Below, piece after piece: positions 1 to 6,114 of a stretch of DNA of 36,658 nt (its first letter is position 1; each line of letters opens with the position of its first letter). A program made the translations under genes and the position numbers. Under the pieces are notes generated by a model. It saw nothing but the letters and a program-made list of their open reading frames with translations. It searched no databases and was not told where the DNA came from. The stretch comes from a virus. The stretch covers positions 1-36,658 of the IMG/VR virus record IMGVR_UViG_3300032294_001214; one strand, 5' to 3'.

Positions 1-54
1 TACACGTTCCAGCCGCACCTCGGGCTGCGCGCTGGCTGGGATGCCGGCCGATGA
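1..54 (+). CDS. C-terminal end of an early-operon protein (partial)
   Basis: An open frame runs from the first base to a TGA at 52-54 and would end in LGLRAGWDAGR. The next gene starts with an ATG overlapping this stop by four bases (ATGA), the junction used all through this genome, which is the main reason to think the frame is real. Too little is visible to assign a family or function. Confidence 0.45.
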   Translation, partial: YTFQPHLGLRAGWDAGR

Positions 55-353
55 CACCGACACTCACCATCACGCGCGACACGCGCCCCGGCTCCAGCCG
101 CGAGTGGCTGCAGGCCCGGCTCGATCTTGTCGGGCTCACCGACTGGGACGAAGCAAAAACAATCCGTGACGCAACCGTGCAGTTGCTCCGCGCCGACGGC
201 TGGGCCGTGGCAGGGAGCAGCCTCGGCAACCGTCACCCGCGCCTCGGCCACGAGTTCCAAGGCTTCGGCATCGAGATCTGCGGCCAGCGCGGGCGCGGCC
301 CCAACACTGCGGCCGAGCTGCACATGCAATCGACATTCACGGGGAGGGACTAA
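51..353 (+). CDS. Early-operon hypothetical protein, 100 aa
   Basis: This 100-residue soluble protein begins with ATG overlapping the preceding stop. I do not recognise a family. The first half contains a likely helix (WLQARLDLVGLTDWDEAKTI) and the second half is glycine- and arginine-rich; there is no signal peptide or membrane segment. It is the first complete gene of the plus-strand early operon that ends in the integrase. A second frame (127-813) overlaps it but is explained by the next gene, which has its own ribosome binding site. Confidence 0.6.
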   Translation: MTPTLTITRDTRPGSSREWLQARLDLVGLTDWDEAKTIRDATVQLLRADGWAVAGSSLGNRHPRLGHEFQGFGIEICGQRGRGPNTAAELHMQSTFTGRD

Positions 354-354
354 C

Positions 355-813
355 ATGAACACGCAAGTTCAAACGACATTGACGCCGATCGAGCGCGCCG
401 AGCAGCTCGCCTGGCACGTCGGCCAAGCCGTCGACGCGCTCAAGACGTTCCTGCACCGCAATCCGCGCACCGACTTCGCCGAAGTCGAGGCCGAGCTCGA
501 GCAGGCGCAGGACACGCTTACCGACGCCCTGATGCTGGCGTCGTTTCACAGGCGGATGCGCGAGATCGAGCCCAAGATCGCCGAGATGCTCGGCACCAAG
601 TACACCGCGCTCGCCCTCGTCGAGGAGCACGGCCAGCGCCTGGACATGCGCGATCAGCTCGAGCCGATCATTCACGCTGCCGCGTTGCAGGCTGGCTATG
701 ACGCACGGTTCCCTGATCTTGATGCGTCTCGGATTAGCTGGCTCGCCGGCCCGCGCGGCGCCTACTGCGAGGAAGACTTCTACGACCGCTGGAACGCAAC
801 GGGGCCGGTGTGA
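355..813 (+). CDS. Early-operon helical hypothetical protein, 152 aa
   Basis: The chosen start is ATG at 355, preceded by a strong GGGAGGG eight bases upstream. The frame stays open further upstream (to 127) but would then run across the previous gene. The protein is largely helical and charged, with a long predicted coiled-coil-like stretch around residues 30-90 (ALKTFLHRNP, EVEAELEQAQDTLTDALM), and ends in a more polar C-terminus (CEEDFYDRWNATGPV). No family is recognised. Its stop TGA overlaps the ATG of the following membrane microprotein by one base. Confidence 0.65.
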   Translation: MNTQVQTTLTPIERAEQLAWHVGQAVDALKTFLHRNPRTDFAEVEAELEQAQDTLTDALMLASFHRRMREIEPKIAEMLGTKYTALALVEEHGQRLDMRDQLEPIIHAAALQAGYDARFPDLDASRISWLAGPRGAYCEEDFYDRWNATGPV

Positions 814-989
814 TGGGCGCGAACGAGATCGCATCGGCCTGCGCCGTCATCATCGCATGCACCCTGCTGGCCGCCGTGTGCGGTTACGCCAAAGGCTACG
901 CGGACGCCGCCACCACCGCGGCCGTGGAGGCGCAGCAGCAGCGCTGCGTCTACGTCCACCGGCTGCCGTTTAAGGGATCGTTGCCATGA
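813..989 (+). CDS. Small single-pass membrane protein, 58 aa
   Basis: The frame from ATG 813 to TGA 989 encodes 58 residues with one hydrophobic segment near the N-terminus (IASACAVIIACTLLAAVCGY, about residues 6-25), followed by a short alanine-rich, then basic tail. Both ends overlap neighbours (TGATG upstream, ATGA downstream), which supports translation. The topology resembles small phage inner-membrane proteins or a short signal-anchor protein; no specific function can be given. Confidence 0.55.
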   Translation: MGANEIASACAVIIACTLLAAVCGYAKGYADAATTAAVEAQQQRCVYVHRLPFKGSLP

Positions 990-1168
990 GGCTCACACAC
1001 AACAGCGACGCCGTTCGCGGCGCAATCGTCGCCTACACGCGCGGGCAGCGCTCGCGCTCCGAAACCGAGCGCACCTTGCGTCTCGCCGGCTGGCAGGAGG
1101 CCAGCATCAAGAGGCTGCTCGAGGTGGCCCGCCACAATCTGATAATCAAAGGAGAGGCTAATGAGTGA
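986..1168 (+). CDS. Early-operon small protein, 60 aa
   Basis: A 60-residue basic, helical protein. Residues 20-50 (RGQRSRSETERTLRLAGW then QEASIKRLLEVARHNL) look like two helices separated by a turn and could be a small DNA-binding fold, but there is no firm helix-turn-helix match. Start ATG overlaps the upstream stop, and its 3' end overlaps the next start by eight bases. Function unknown. Confidence 0.6.
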   Translation: MRLTHNSDAVRGAIVAYTRGQRSRSETERTLRLAGWQEASIKRLLEVARHNLIIKGEANE

Positions 1169-1376
1169 AGTAATCGACTTCCCGGCACTGCCGGCCAATA
1201 CGCAGGTGATGGGCGAGGCCCAGTTGCGCGAGCAGATCAGGCGCTCGCTCGCCACCGTCTGCGGCGTCTACCTGAAATCGCCTGGCGCGATGGAGGTGCT
1301 CGACGCCATGCAGCAGCTCGACACCGCCATCGCCCTGATCCGGGCGCACTGGGCCATCACCGGAGGGCGCGAGTGA
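1161..1376 (+). CDS. Early-operon small helical protein, 71 aa
   Basis: This 71-residue protein starts at ATG 1161 with a clear ribosome binding site, GGAGAGGCTA, just upstream inside the end of the previous gene. It is mostly helical (REQIRRSLATVCGVYL, VLDAMQQLDTAIALIRAHW) with no membrane segment or known motif. It sits directly in front of the exonuclease gene and overlaps it at the stop codon, so the two are probably translated together. It may assist the nuclease, but that is only a guess from position. Confidence 0.6.
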   Translation: MSEVIDFPALPANTQVMGEAQLREQIRRSLATVCGVYLKSPGAMEVLDAMQQLDTAIALIRAHWAITGGRE

Positions 1377-2119
1377 TGAACCCCTTTGAACGCTTCGGCA
1401 TCAAGCACCTTTCGCCCAGCTCGCTGAACCTCTGGGCCAACGAGCCGGCCTTGTACGTGCTCAAGTATCTGCACGGGTTGCGCGATGAGATGGGCGCGGC
1501 CGCCAAGCGCGGCACCGCTGTCGAGGCCGGGCTCGACGTCTACCTGCTCAACCGCCAGGCATCCGTCGAGGACTGCACGCAGGTGGCGATCGACAACTAC
1601 CGGCTCAACACCGGCGGCCTTGCCGATGATGAGCACGAGAAGGAGGCGGGGCTCATTGCGCCCATGGTAACGCAAGCTATTGGTGCCATGCGCAATGCGC
1701 CACCGATGATCGCCCGGCAGCTCTCGATCGAGACGTGGATCGACGGCATCCCGGTGCCCGTCATCGGATTCCTCGATTACGTGTTCGAGGACGGATCGAT
1801 CGTCGACCTGAAAACCACGGCGCGGCTGCCGAGCGCCCCGCGCCCGGATCATATCCGGCAGGTGTCGATCTACGCCCAGGCGCGCCAGGCGCCGGTGTCG
1901 CTTCTGTACGTCACGCCGGCCAAGCACGCCCGCTACCACGCCAGCGCCGACCAGGTGGCCGAGGGGCTGGCCGAGGTGAGCCGCATCGCCAAGACGCTCG
2001 CCCGCGTCCTGTCCGCCAGCTCGACGGCGGCCGACGTGGCCGAGTTCGTCGTGCCTAAGTTCGACTCTTTCTATTGGAACGACAACAGCATCAACGCAGC
2101 ACGAAAGGTATGGATCTAA
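1376..2119 (+). CDS. PD-(D/E)XK exonuclease (RecB/Cas4-like), phage recombination
   Basis: A 247-residue protein of the RecB/Cas4-type PD-(D/E)XK nuclease superfamily. It has the usual motifs in order: an N-terminal LSPSSLNLWANEP motif (about residue 12), RGTAVEAGLD with Glu near 50, Asp134 in GFLDYVF, the DLK pair Asp144/Lys146 in SIVDLKTT, and a QVSIYAQA motif (Gln162, Tyr166) typical of this group. Such enzymes resect double-stranded ends to feed phage recombination or replication. ATG 1376 is chosen (TGATG junction, GGAGG nine bases upstream); GTG 1373 is also possible. The next gene encodes an SSB-like protein, as expected for a resection-and-coating pair. Confidence 0.85.
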   Translation: MNPFERFGIKHLSPSSLNLWANEPALYVLKYLHGLRDEMGAAAKRGTAVEAGLDVYLLNRQASVEDCTQVAIDNYRLNTGGLADDEHEKEAGLIAPMVTQAIGAMRNAPPMIARQLSIETWIDGIPVPVIGFLDYVFEDGSIVDLKTTARLPSAPRPDHIRQVSIYAQARQAPVSLLYVTPAKHARYHASADQVAEGLAEVSRIAKTLARVLSASSTAADVAEFVVPKFDSFYWNDNSINAARKVWI

Positions 2120-2718
2120 TGAAACTCCCGCAAAAAACCGCTGGCGACTTCGCCCCCGCCCCCGCCGGCACGCACATCGCCGTGTGCGTCAAGGTGATCG
2201 ACCTCGGCACGCAGACAGTTGAGTGGCAGGGGCAGTCAAAGAAGCAGCACAAGGTGATGATCGCCTGGGAGCTGCCATACGAGCCGATGGATGACGGCCG
2301 GCCGTTCATCATCAGCCAGCGCTACACGTTCAGCGTCAGCGAAAAGGCGACGTTCAGGAAGCACCTCGAGGGCTGGCGTGGCCGGAAGTTCGAGGATGCC
2401 GACTTCGGCCCGGACGGGTTCGACGTGCGCAATGTCTTGGGCAAGCCCTGCAGCCTGATCGTCTCGCACCGCGCCGTCGGCGACAAGGTGTACAGCAACA
2501 TCGAGGGCATCGGGCCGGTGCCCCGCGGCACGCAGGCGCCCAAGCCTGTCAATGCGCTTGTGTACTTCTCGCTCGACGCCTTCGATCCGGCGGTATTCGC
2601 CAGCCTGTCGGCCGGGCTGCAGGCCACCATCATGAAGGCGCCCGAGTACCTGACAGCCGTCAGCGGAGATCACCACGAGTCGAACGGCGACGACGCCGGC
2701 GGCGACATTCCGTTTTAA
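2119..2718 (+). CDS. Phage single-stranded-DNA-binding-like protein, 199 aa
   Basis: The start ATG at 2119 overlaps the stop of the exonuclease gene (TAATG). The N-terminal 150 residues look beta-rich, opening with PAGTHIAVCVKVIDLGTQTV, as in the OB-like ssDNA-binding proteins that many phages encode beside a PD-(D/E)XK exonuclease. The C-terminus ends in an acidic tail closing with DDAGGDIPF. This mimics the conserved DDDIPF tip of bacterial SSB, which docks host replication and repair proteins. Role inferred: coat resected ssDNA and recruit host factors. The family assignment rests on the tail, the context and the general sequence style. Confidence 0.7.
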   Translation: MKLPQKTAGDFAPAPAGTHIAVCVKVIDLGTQTVEWQGQSKKQHKVMIAWELPYEPMDDGRPFIISQRYTFSVSEKATFRKHLEGWRGRKFEDADFGPDGFDVRNVLGKPCSLIVSHRAVGDKVYSNIEGIGPVPRGTQAPKPVNALVYFSLDAFDPAVFASLSAGLQATIMKAPEYLTAVSGDHHESNGDDAGGDIPF

Positions 2719-2729
2719 GGAGATCGCTC

Positions 2730-3101
2730 ATGAGGTTGCACGCCATGCCCACGAATAGCCCGCCGCCCGTTAACAACCAGCGGCCGCAGTCCGAGATCTA
2801 CCGGGAGGCGGCCCTGCGCTGGGCAGATCTCGACGCGTCGGCCCGACTGCTCGAGGATACCAAGAGCGCCGTGCTGGCCGAGCGCATCAGCCAGCTTCTG
2901 GGCGAGTTTCCTCACTACTCAATGGCGAAGGCCGAAACCAAAGTGAAGGCCTCGGATGCCTGGCGCGACTTCCTCGAGAAGTCGGTGCGGGCACGCACGG
3001 CCGCCAACCGCGCCCGCATCGAGGTTGAGTTCCAGCGCATGCGCCATTGGGAGGCGACTCAGGACAGGGCCGATCACCGCTACGAGGCTCGGTTGTCGTG
3101 A
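2730..3101 (+). CDS. Early-operon coiled-coil protein, 123 aa
   Basis: A 123-residue charged, helical protein directly downstream of the SSB-like gene. AAGGAG lies seven bases before ATG 2730, which favours this start over ATG 2745. After a proline-rich N-terminus it is almost entirely helical with many Arg/Glu (ERISQLLGEF, RARTAANRARIEVEFQRMRHW). Being third in the exonuclease-SSB cluster, it could be a recombination accessory factor, but no annealase or RecT/Erf motif is visible. I do not recognise the family with certainty. Confidence 0.65.
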   Translation: MRLHAMPTNSPPPVNNQRPQSEIYREAALRWADLDASARLLEDTKSAVLAERISQLLGEFPHYSMAKAETKVKASDAWRDFLEKSVRARTAANRARIEVEFQRMRHWEATQDRADHRYEARLS

Positions 3102-3289
3102 GCCAGTCCCCGCCACACATCGCAGTCATCCGCTACCGCGCGCGCTGGCTGCCTCACCCGTGGCGGGATTTATACGAAGAGCGGGCCGCCATCATGGAGT
3201 TCGACGGCGGCCTGTCACGCGAAGAGGCTGAGACGCAGGCTTACCTGCTCATCAGTCAGATGATGACACAAACGAGGCTGGCACCATGA
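3098..3289 (+). CDS. Early-operon small protein, 63 aa (GTG start)
   Basis: The best start is GTG 3098, which overlaps the previous TGA in a GTGA junction; the frame has no in-phase ATG until mid-gene. The product begins with about 15 polar residues, then IRYRARWLPHPWRDLYEE and an amphipathic C-terminal half with an acidic patch (SREEAETQAYLLISQM). No known domain. It overlaps the next gene by four bases. Confidence 0.55.
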   Translation: MSQSPPHIAVIRYRARWLPHPWRDLYEERAAIMEFDGGLSREEAETQAYLLISQMMTQTRLAP

Positions 3290-3591
3290 GTAACGACATC
3301 AAGGAACTGGTGAAGCGGTTGCGAGACATGCTTCCGCAGTCAGTCGGGCCCAAAGCAGCCGACGCGCTGGAGGCGCTGGCGGGTGAGGTGGAGCGGTTGA
3401 ATGGGCTGCGCGAAGATAACGCTGCGATGTACAGGAAGATGGTCGAGCAGTATCACGCAGCCGCAGCAGAACGCGACCGCATGAAGGCTGCGCTGGTGCG
3501 TCTGAGAGATTGCGATTGGGTGATCAGACTGCCCGACCGAATGGACGGCGTTCGTCAAATCGCACGCAAAGCACTGGAGGCCAAGGAATGA
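3286..3591 (+). CDS. Coiled-coil early phage protein, 101 aa
   Basis: This 101-residue protein has an N-terminal ELVKRLRDML helix, then a long heptad-like coiled coil (about residues 25-75: ALAGEVERLNGLREDNAAMY onward), then a short C-terminal helix (QIARKALEAKE). It resembles the variable Ea22/Eae-type accessory proteins found in early regions of temperate phages, which are mostly of unknown function. ATGA junctions at both ends place it in the same translational unit. Confidence 0.6.
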   Translation: MSNDIKELVKRLRDMLPQSVGPKAADALEALAGEVERLNGLREDNAAMYRKMVEQYHAAAAERDRMKAALVRLRDCDWVIRLPDRMDGVRQIARKALEAKE

Positions 3592-3815
3592 GCCAGCCCA
3601 TCACCCTGAACGTAATGCTCGATGATGTGCACGACATCTACAACGCGCTGCACAACGAGATCCGTCATTGCGAGCGGCAGCATACCGTCTGTCAAGCCGA
3701 AGGCAGCACCGAGCTGGTAGCCTACTGGGGCGAAAGGTTGTGGTCGCTCGGAAACTTGAGCCGGGAGTTGAAACGCATAATGGAGGCCGCACACGACGAG
3801 GAGCTTGGATCATGA
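3588..3815 (+). CDS. Early-operon hypothetical protein, 75 aa
   Basis: ATG 3588 overlaps the preceding TGA by four bases. The 75-residue product is helical and rich in His, Glu and Arg (DDVHDIYNALHNEIRHCERQ, LSRELKRIMEAAHDEE). Two cysteines (CERQHTVC, six residues between them) with nearby histidines might form a metal site, but the spacing does not match a known zinc finger. Function unknown. Confidence 0.6.
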   Translation: MSQPITLNVMLDDVHDIYNALHNEIRHCERQHTVCQAEGSTELVAYWGERLWSLGNLSRELKRIMEAAHDEELGS

Positions 3816-4033
3816 CTGAGAAGTCAGCACGATCGTATTTTGTCTTTGCGTCGGGACATGAGCCGGTGCAGGTCGAGAATTGCAGCGCCGTTGAGTTCCG
3901 CGATGGCTGCTTGATTTTCTTGGACGCCTCAAACATGCCGTTATGCGCTTTTGCCAAGTGGAGCCACATTGACGTTGTCGACCCTTGGACAGGTTACGGC
4001 AACGGGTTTACGCCTCTCAAAGGCAAGAAATAG
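3812..4033 (+). CDS. Early-operon hypothetical protein, 73 aa
   Basis: ATG 3812 overlaps the upstream stop. The 73-residue product looks like a small beta-strand protein (YFVFASGHEPVQVENCSAVE, GCLIFLDA, WSHIDVVDPW). Base composition here is a little lower in GC than in neighbouring genes. No family recognised. A two-base gap separates it from the next start. Confidence 0.6.
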   Translation: MTEKSARSYFVFASGHEPVQVENCSAVEFRDGCLIFLDASNMPLCAFAKWSHIDVVDPWTGYGNGFTPLKGKK

Positions 4034-4035
4034 CC

Positions 4036-4218
4036 ATGGCCCAGAAACGCGCCGCCTTCACCGAGGCCGAGGTTCGCCGGGCGCTGAAAGCCGCCAGGCG
4101 CGAGGGGTTCCGGCGCGTCGAGTTGACGGCCACCCCGGAGGGGCTCAAGATCGTGGCCGTCCAGGAGCCGGCGGATCCCGCCGAGCCGGCCGAGGATCAC
4201 GTCGTCCGCTTGGATTAG
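4036..4218 (+). CDS. Small basic protein upstream of integrase, 60 aa
   Basis: A 60-residue protein starting at ATG 4036, two bases after the previous stop. The first 25 residues are strongly basic and helical (FTEAEVRRALKAARREGFRR), followed by a strand (VELTATPEGLKIVAV) and an acidic tail. Short proteins of this shape often precede tyrosine integrase genes in phages and could be an excisionase or integrase accessory, but there is no winged-helix match and I infer only from position. Confidence 0.6.
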   Translation: MAQKRAAFTEAEVRRALKAARREGFRRVELTATPEGLKIVAVQEPADPAEPAEDHVVRLD

Positions 4219-4222
4219 GACA

Positions 4223-5263
4223 ATGCCGCGCAACCCGTTTCCCGGTGTGAGCAAGCTGATCGATCGTCACGGCAAGCTCCGCTGGCGGTTCCGCGCGCGG
4301 CATCGCAAAACGATATACTTGCCGGGGGAATATGGCAGCGCGGAGTTTATCGCCGCCTACGAGGCCGCTGCCCGTGGCACCCGACAGGCTGTCGGCGTCG
4401 CCCGCACCATGCCCGGCACGATCGGCATGCTCGTCGCCGCCTATTTCGAAAGCGCCGACTACAAGGTGCTGGCCCTGAACACGCGCCGGCTCTACCGCTA
4501 TCACCTTGAGAGGTTCCGCAAGGCCAATGGCGAAAAGGGATTGTCGCACCTGACTGAGCACGCCCTGCGCGACAAGCTCGATCGCATGGCCGACAAGGCG
4601 GCTACTGCCAATATCTTCCTGAAGGTAATCCGTGCGCTCTGCCGGTTCGCAGTACAGCGCCGCATGATGCGGCACAACCCGGCCACCAACATCAAGCGGA
4701 TGAAGGACAGGACGGACGGCATTCATACCTGGACGAATGCTGAGGTGTCCCGGTTCGAGGCGCGCCACCCTGTCGGCACAAAGGCCAACCTTGCCCTGCG
4801 GCTGCTGCTCTATACGGCGCAGCGGCGATCGGACGTGATCCGCCTCGGGCCGCAGCATGAGCGCGACGGTGTCATTGTCCTGCGCCAGCGCAAGACGGAT
4901 GCGAGGCTTGCCATCCCCATCACGCACGAGCTGCGCGAGGCGATCGACGCCACGCCGTGCGGCCACCTGACTTATCTCGTCACAGAGTTTGGCAAGCCCT
5001 TTACGGATGCGGGTTTCGGGAACTGGTTCCGCGATCGGGCGAACGAGGCGGGGCTCAGGAACTGTAGCGCGCACGGGCTCAGGAAGGCAGCCGCCCGTAT
5101 TCTTGCCGAGGCCGGCCGATCGGCTCACGAGATCATGTCCATCACCGGGCACAAGAGCCTCGCCGAGGTCGAGCGGTACACGCGAGCAGCCGCCCAGGAG
5201 CATCTCGCCCGGGGTGCCATCGGTGCCCTGTCGGGAACGAAACCGGGGCGCAAGCGTGGCTAA
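4223..5263 (+). CDS. int: Tyrosine recombinase / phage integrase
   Basis: A 346-residue site-specific recombinase that would insert and excise the phage at attP/attB. It has an N-terminal arm-binding-like region (1-65), a core-binding SAM-like domain (66-165) and a C-terminal catalytic domain. Catalytic residues are visible in order: Arg201 (TAQRRSDVIRL), Lys224 (RQRKTDARL), His284 and Arg287 (HGLRKAA), His310 (ITGHKS) and the nucleophile Tyr319 (EVERYTRAA). It is last in the plus-strand early operon. Its stop codon lies inside the first of four GGCTAACCT repeats, consistent with attP immediately downstream. A 407-residue frame on the other strand is a shadow. Confidence 0.95.
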   Translation: MPRNPFPGVSKLIDRHGKLRWRFRARHRKTIYLPGEYGSAEFIAAYEAAARGTRQAVGVARTMPGTIGMLVAAYFESADYKVLALNTRRLYRYHLERFRKANGEKGLSHLTEHALRDKLDRMADKAATANIFLKVIRALCRFAVQRRMMRHNPATNIKRMKDRTDGIHTWTNAEVSRFEARHPVGTKANLALRLLLYTAQRRSDVIRLGPQHERDGVIVLRQRKTDARLAIPITHELREAIDATPCGHLTYLVTEFGKPFTDAGFGNWFRDRANEAGLRNCSAHGLRKAAARILAEAGRSAHEIMSITGHKSLAEVERYTRAAAQEHLARGAIGALSGTKPGRKRG

Positions 5264-5305
5264 CCTTTCTAACTTCGTGGCTAACCTTTCCCTTAAGTAA
5301 TTGAA

Positions 5306-5329
5306 AACCAAGAACAAATTTTCTTGGTT
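5306..5329. repeat. Perfect 9-6-9 inverted repeat; candidate integrase core or terminator
   Basis: AACCAAGAA (5306-5314) and TTCTTGGTT (5321-5329) are exact reverse complements around a six-base spacer, CAAATT. This could be a pair of integrase core sites around the crossover region, or a bidirectional AT-rich hairpin ending integrase transcription. It lacks a U-run, which weakens the terminator reading. Confidence 0.55.
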
Positions 5330-5402
5330 GGTGAGCCCAGTTGTAGTGCGGAAAGCCAGCAAAATCATAGGCTTGCGTTGGCTAACCTCGAAAACGAGGC
5401 CA

Positions 5403-5424
5403 TTGAATCCATTGGCAGATTCAA
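5403..5424. repeat. Perfect 7-8-7 inverted repeat in the attP region
   Basis: TTGAATC (5403-5409) and GATTCAA (5418-5424) are exact reverse complements around an eight-base spacer, between the third and fourth GGCTAACCT repeats. It is an alternative candidate for the integrase core. A small CCTCG-AAAA-CGAGG hairpin (5386-5399) overlaps the third repeat just before it. Confidence 0.45.
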
Positions 5425-5472
5425 GATTTGGCTAACCTCTGAGCGCGTAGACTCGTCGCGCTGAAACACAGC

Positions 5473-5508
5473 GGGCCCACGCAGGGGCGGCAACCCCGGC
5501 GCAGGCCC
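5473..5508 (+). promoter_or_regulatory. GC-rich stem-loop in the leader of the small membrane genes
   Basis: GGGCC (5473-5477) pairs with GGCCC (5504-5508), and inside it GGGG (5484-5487) pairs with CCCC (5494-5497), giving an interrupted stem. It ends 24 bases before ATG 5533 and just ahead of GAGG, so it may shape the 5' leader. No promoter could be assigned with confidence. Confidence 0.35.
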
Positions 5509-5532
5509 TAACCCAACACATGAGGTTCAGTC

Positions 5533-5652
5533 ATGCGTAGAGCTATCGGCTCATTAGCAGCCGCGTTGTATCTTGTCACCGTCCTCGCCCTCGATCTGGC
5601 GATGATGCTCATCATCCTCGCCGGCGTCTTCATCGCGGTGGGCACACCATGA
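5533..5652 (+). CDS. Membrane microprotein, 39 aa
   Basis: A 39-residue frame starts at ATG 5533, seven bases after GAGG. After a short basic N-terminus (MRRAIGS) almost the whole chain is hydrophobic (two runs, LAAALYLVTVLAL and MMLIILAGVFIAV), so it is either one long or two short membrane helices. Its stop overlaps the next ATG in an ATGA junction. It lies between attP and the convergent lysis genes, a usual place for accessory genes expressed by themselves. Function unknown. Confidence 0.5.
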   Translation: MRRAIGSLAAALYLVTVLALDLAMMLIILAGVFIAVGTP

Positions 5653-5837
5653 GCCAACGGATCGTCCTCAAGCGCCCCCGCCACGGCTGGGCTCGCACGC
5701 CTCAAGAGCGGTTCGACGACCGGCTCAACAGCGGGATCGTCGTCTGCCTCGGGCTCTGCTTTTTCGCGGCCGTCTCGATCTCAATGATCGGCATTCTCAT
5801 CACGACGATCGAACACGTGCTGGCTAATTTCAGTTAA
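5649..5837 (+). CDS. Single-pass membrane protein, 62 aa
   Basis: ATG 5649 overlaps the stop of the previous microprotein, so the pair is probably translated together. The first 28 residues are basic and polar (QRIVLKRPRHGWARTPQERF), then one membrane helix (IVVCLGLCFFAAVSISMIGI) and a short tail, which predicts a cytoplasmic N-terminus. The 3' end overlaps the o-spanin gene on the other strand by eight bases. Possible roles for such phage microproteins include superinfection exclusion or lysis control, but nothing in the sequence decides. Confidence 0.55.
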   Translation: MSQRIVLKRPRHGWARTPQERFDDRLNSGIVVCLGLCFFAAVSISMIGILITTIEHVLANFS

Positions 5838-6114
5838 GCCGGCCGGGGGCGGGCCACTGGCACTGCGCCTGCCCCCACGCCTGCAGCCGGGCGTACCGCG
5901 CCCGCTGGATCTCATAGAGCTGGATGTGGTTCAGCCAGTTGGCGATGGCCTCGCCCTGCGTCAGCGGCCCCGGCTTTATGGCCGGCAGCCTGTCAGGAGC
6001 CACGAGAAGCTCGCCGGGAGGCGTCGGGCACTGGACAGGGGCAGGCTCGGGGCGGTGCATACAGCCCGCCAGCAGGGCCGCTGTGAGTCCCAGGGCGGCC
6101 GCCTTACTTCTCAT
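5830..6114 (-). CDS. o-spanin, outer-membrane lipoprotein (Rz1-like)
   Basis: This 94-residue protein carries a lipoprotein signal: MRSKAAALGLTAALLAGC, with the lipobox LAGC giving Cys18 as the lipidated residue. A proline-rich stretch follows (RPEPAPVQCPTPPGE), as is usual for Rz1-type outer-membrane spanins. Its start overlaps the end of the i-spanin gene by eleven bases in another frame, a classic Rz/Rz1 layout. The pair disrupts the outer membrane at lysis by linking the two membranes. It is the last gene of the late minus-strand run. Confidence 0.8.
   Translation of the reverse strand: MRSKAAALGLTAALLAGCMHRPEPAPVQCPTPPGELLVAPDRLPAIKPGPLTQGEAIANWLNHIQLYEIQRARYARLQAWGQAQCQWPAPGRLN

Larger units (their letters stand above)
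5256..5440. other. Candidate attP region: four arm-type direct repeats
   Basis: The nine-base word GGCTAACCT occurs four times in the same orientation, at 5258-5266, 5279-5287, 5380-5388 and 5430-5438; the first two share the longer form CGTGGCTAACCTTTC, 21 bp apart. Two repeats lie on either side of an inverted repeat. Short direct repeats flanking an inverted core directly after an integrase gene are the usual layout of a lambda-type attP with arm-type sites. The assignment is inferred from layout; the host attB is not in the window. Confidence 0.6.

Noticed and set aside
127-354. Upstream extension of the 152-residue early gene to 127
   Set aside because: It overlaps the 100-residue gene out of frame and is Ser/Arg/Ala-rich in that part; ATG 355 has a strong ribosome binding site.
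5306-5329. Firm call as an intrinsic terminator of int
   Set aside because: The stem is AT-rich and not followed by a T-run on either strand, so it is left as an ambiguous inverted repeat.
4145-5368. 407-residue minus-strand open frame opposite the integrase
   Set aside because: The integrase has all catalytic residues on the plus strand; the antisense frame would also run through the attP repeats and has no family features.
5264-5532. tRNA gene or tRNA fragment at attP
   Set aside because: No TTCGAATCC-type T-arm with matching acceptor pairing was found; only the direct and inverted repeats are visible.
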